From contig JAEZLP010000043.1 in NCBI GenBank assembly GCA_023415235.1, forward strand, positions 52,840-116,839: a stretch of 64,000 nt of DNA, read 5' to 3'. Positions 63,778 to 64,000 of this stretch are shown here, one piece after another. The translations under genes were made by a program, and so were the position numbers. The DNA is from Bacillota bacterium. Lineage in GTDB: Bacteria > Bacillota > Clostridia > Peptostreptococcales > Anaerovoracaceae. Each line of letters opens with the position of its first letter. The first letter of the stretch is position 1. Under the pieces are notes generated by a model. It saw nothing but the letters and a program-made list of their open reading frames with translations, ran no database searches and had not been told where the DNA came from.

Positions 63778-63810
63778 CCGAAAATCTATAAAATCCAATC
63801 CACATTATTC

Positions 63811-63843
63811 AATACCGTTGCATTTGCAACGGTATTATTTTTT
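63811..63843 (+). terminator. Terminator downstream of the AtpZ-like gene
   Basis: AATACCGTTGC/GCAACGGTATT with a 4-base loop, then ATTTTTTTT. It separates this gene from the next, so no direct atp operon begins here. Confidence 0.9.
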
Positions 63844-63919
63844 ATTGTATATGAAAACCTCCGGCTATGCCGATGGTTCTGTGGAAGCGAAGCGATGCTG
63901 AGAAAAAAACTCCTTTTGA

Positions 63920-63925
63920 TATAAT
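63920..63925 (+). promoter_or_regulatory. -10 element of the gene at the right edge
   Basis: A perfect TATAAT, 55 bases before the next ATG; no good -35 is visible. Confidence 0.5.
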
Positions 63926-63980
63926 TAGAGTGCGATCTGTCACAATTGCACAATAAGAAACCAAAAGGAGAATTTTAAAA

Positions 63981-64000
63981 ATGACTAATGATAGAAATAG
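63981..64000 (+). CDS. Start of a gene cut by the window edge
   Basis: ATG with an AAAGGAG site at 63964-63970, reading MTNDRN before the end. Too short to identify. Confidence 0.6.

Noticed and set aside
1..64000. CRISPR arrays, insertion sequences, prophage, tRNA and rRNA genes
   Set aside because: I looked for direct repeats with spacers, transposase motifs, terminal inverted repeats and tRNA or rRNA signatures and saw none; a tRNA scan would be the decisive test.

Overview
The window spans a bacterial replication origin and about 20-45 kb on either side of it. It looks like an anaerobic, low-to-mid GC Firmicute of class Clostridia that ferments amino acids. The evidence is a type III glutamine synthetase, GatCAB plus a T-box leader, a Jag/YidC/RnpA block, Soj/ParB/Noc, WalH/WalI/WalJ-like proteins and a complete oxidative ornithine branch built on a B12-dependent ornithine aminomutase. 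A relative of the Anaerovoracaceae (Clostridiales family XIII) is my guess; the sequence alone does not settle it. Gene orientation flips at oriC (about 20.7-21.1 kb). Almost everything to the left is on the minus strand and almost everything from 21 to 33 kb is on the plus strand, so housekeeping genes run with the replication forks. The glutamine synthetase gene is the main exception.

Left arm (1-20.7 kb): a partial DUF2148 gene; a T-box-controlled gatC-gatA-(gatB::aspS) operon whose last gene is an in-frame fusion of amidotransferase subunit B to aspartyl-tRNA synthetase; a type III glutamine synthetase whose leader carries an attenuator and an ANTAR-type hexaloop, beside a gene for an ANTAR protein; trpS; an rsbV-rsbW-sigB module with a sigma-B-like promoter; gyrA, gyrB, recF, dnaN and dnaA. 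DnaA-box clusters lie on both sides of dnaA.

Right arm, conserved part (21-39.8 kb): rpmH, rnpA, yidD, yidC, jag, mnmE, mnmG, rsmG, noc, soj, parB with two parS sites, then a cysteine desulfurase-like gene, aroQ, a PAS-PP2C phosphatase, RNase H, an unknown secreted protein, walH/walI/walJ-like genes without walRK, an HtrA protease and rlmH.

Right arm, accessory part (39.8-64 kb): a GAF-GGDEF protein, a hydrolase, an HD protein, an ArsR regulator, then a sigma-54 activator next to a near-consensus sigma-54 promoter driving ord-ortA-ortB-oraS-oraE and a GlmL/MutL-like ATPase. This cluster should convert D-ornithine to alanine and acetyl-CoA. It is followed by a TetR-controlled ABC exporter, an alkyltransferase, a diaminopropionate ammonia-lyase with an EamA transporter, a CDF metal transporter, a HAD phosphatase, a NYN-LOTUS protein, a GT8 glycosyltransferase, a TSCPD protein, a YlmH-like S4 protein, an unannotated 34-residue membrane peptide and an AtpZ-like protein. 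The most unusual observations are the GatB-AspRS fusion, the ANTAR-type glutamine synthetase leader and the sigma-54 ornithine regulon.
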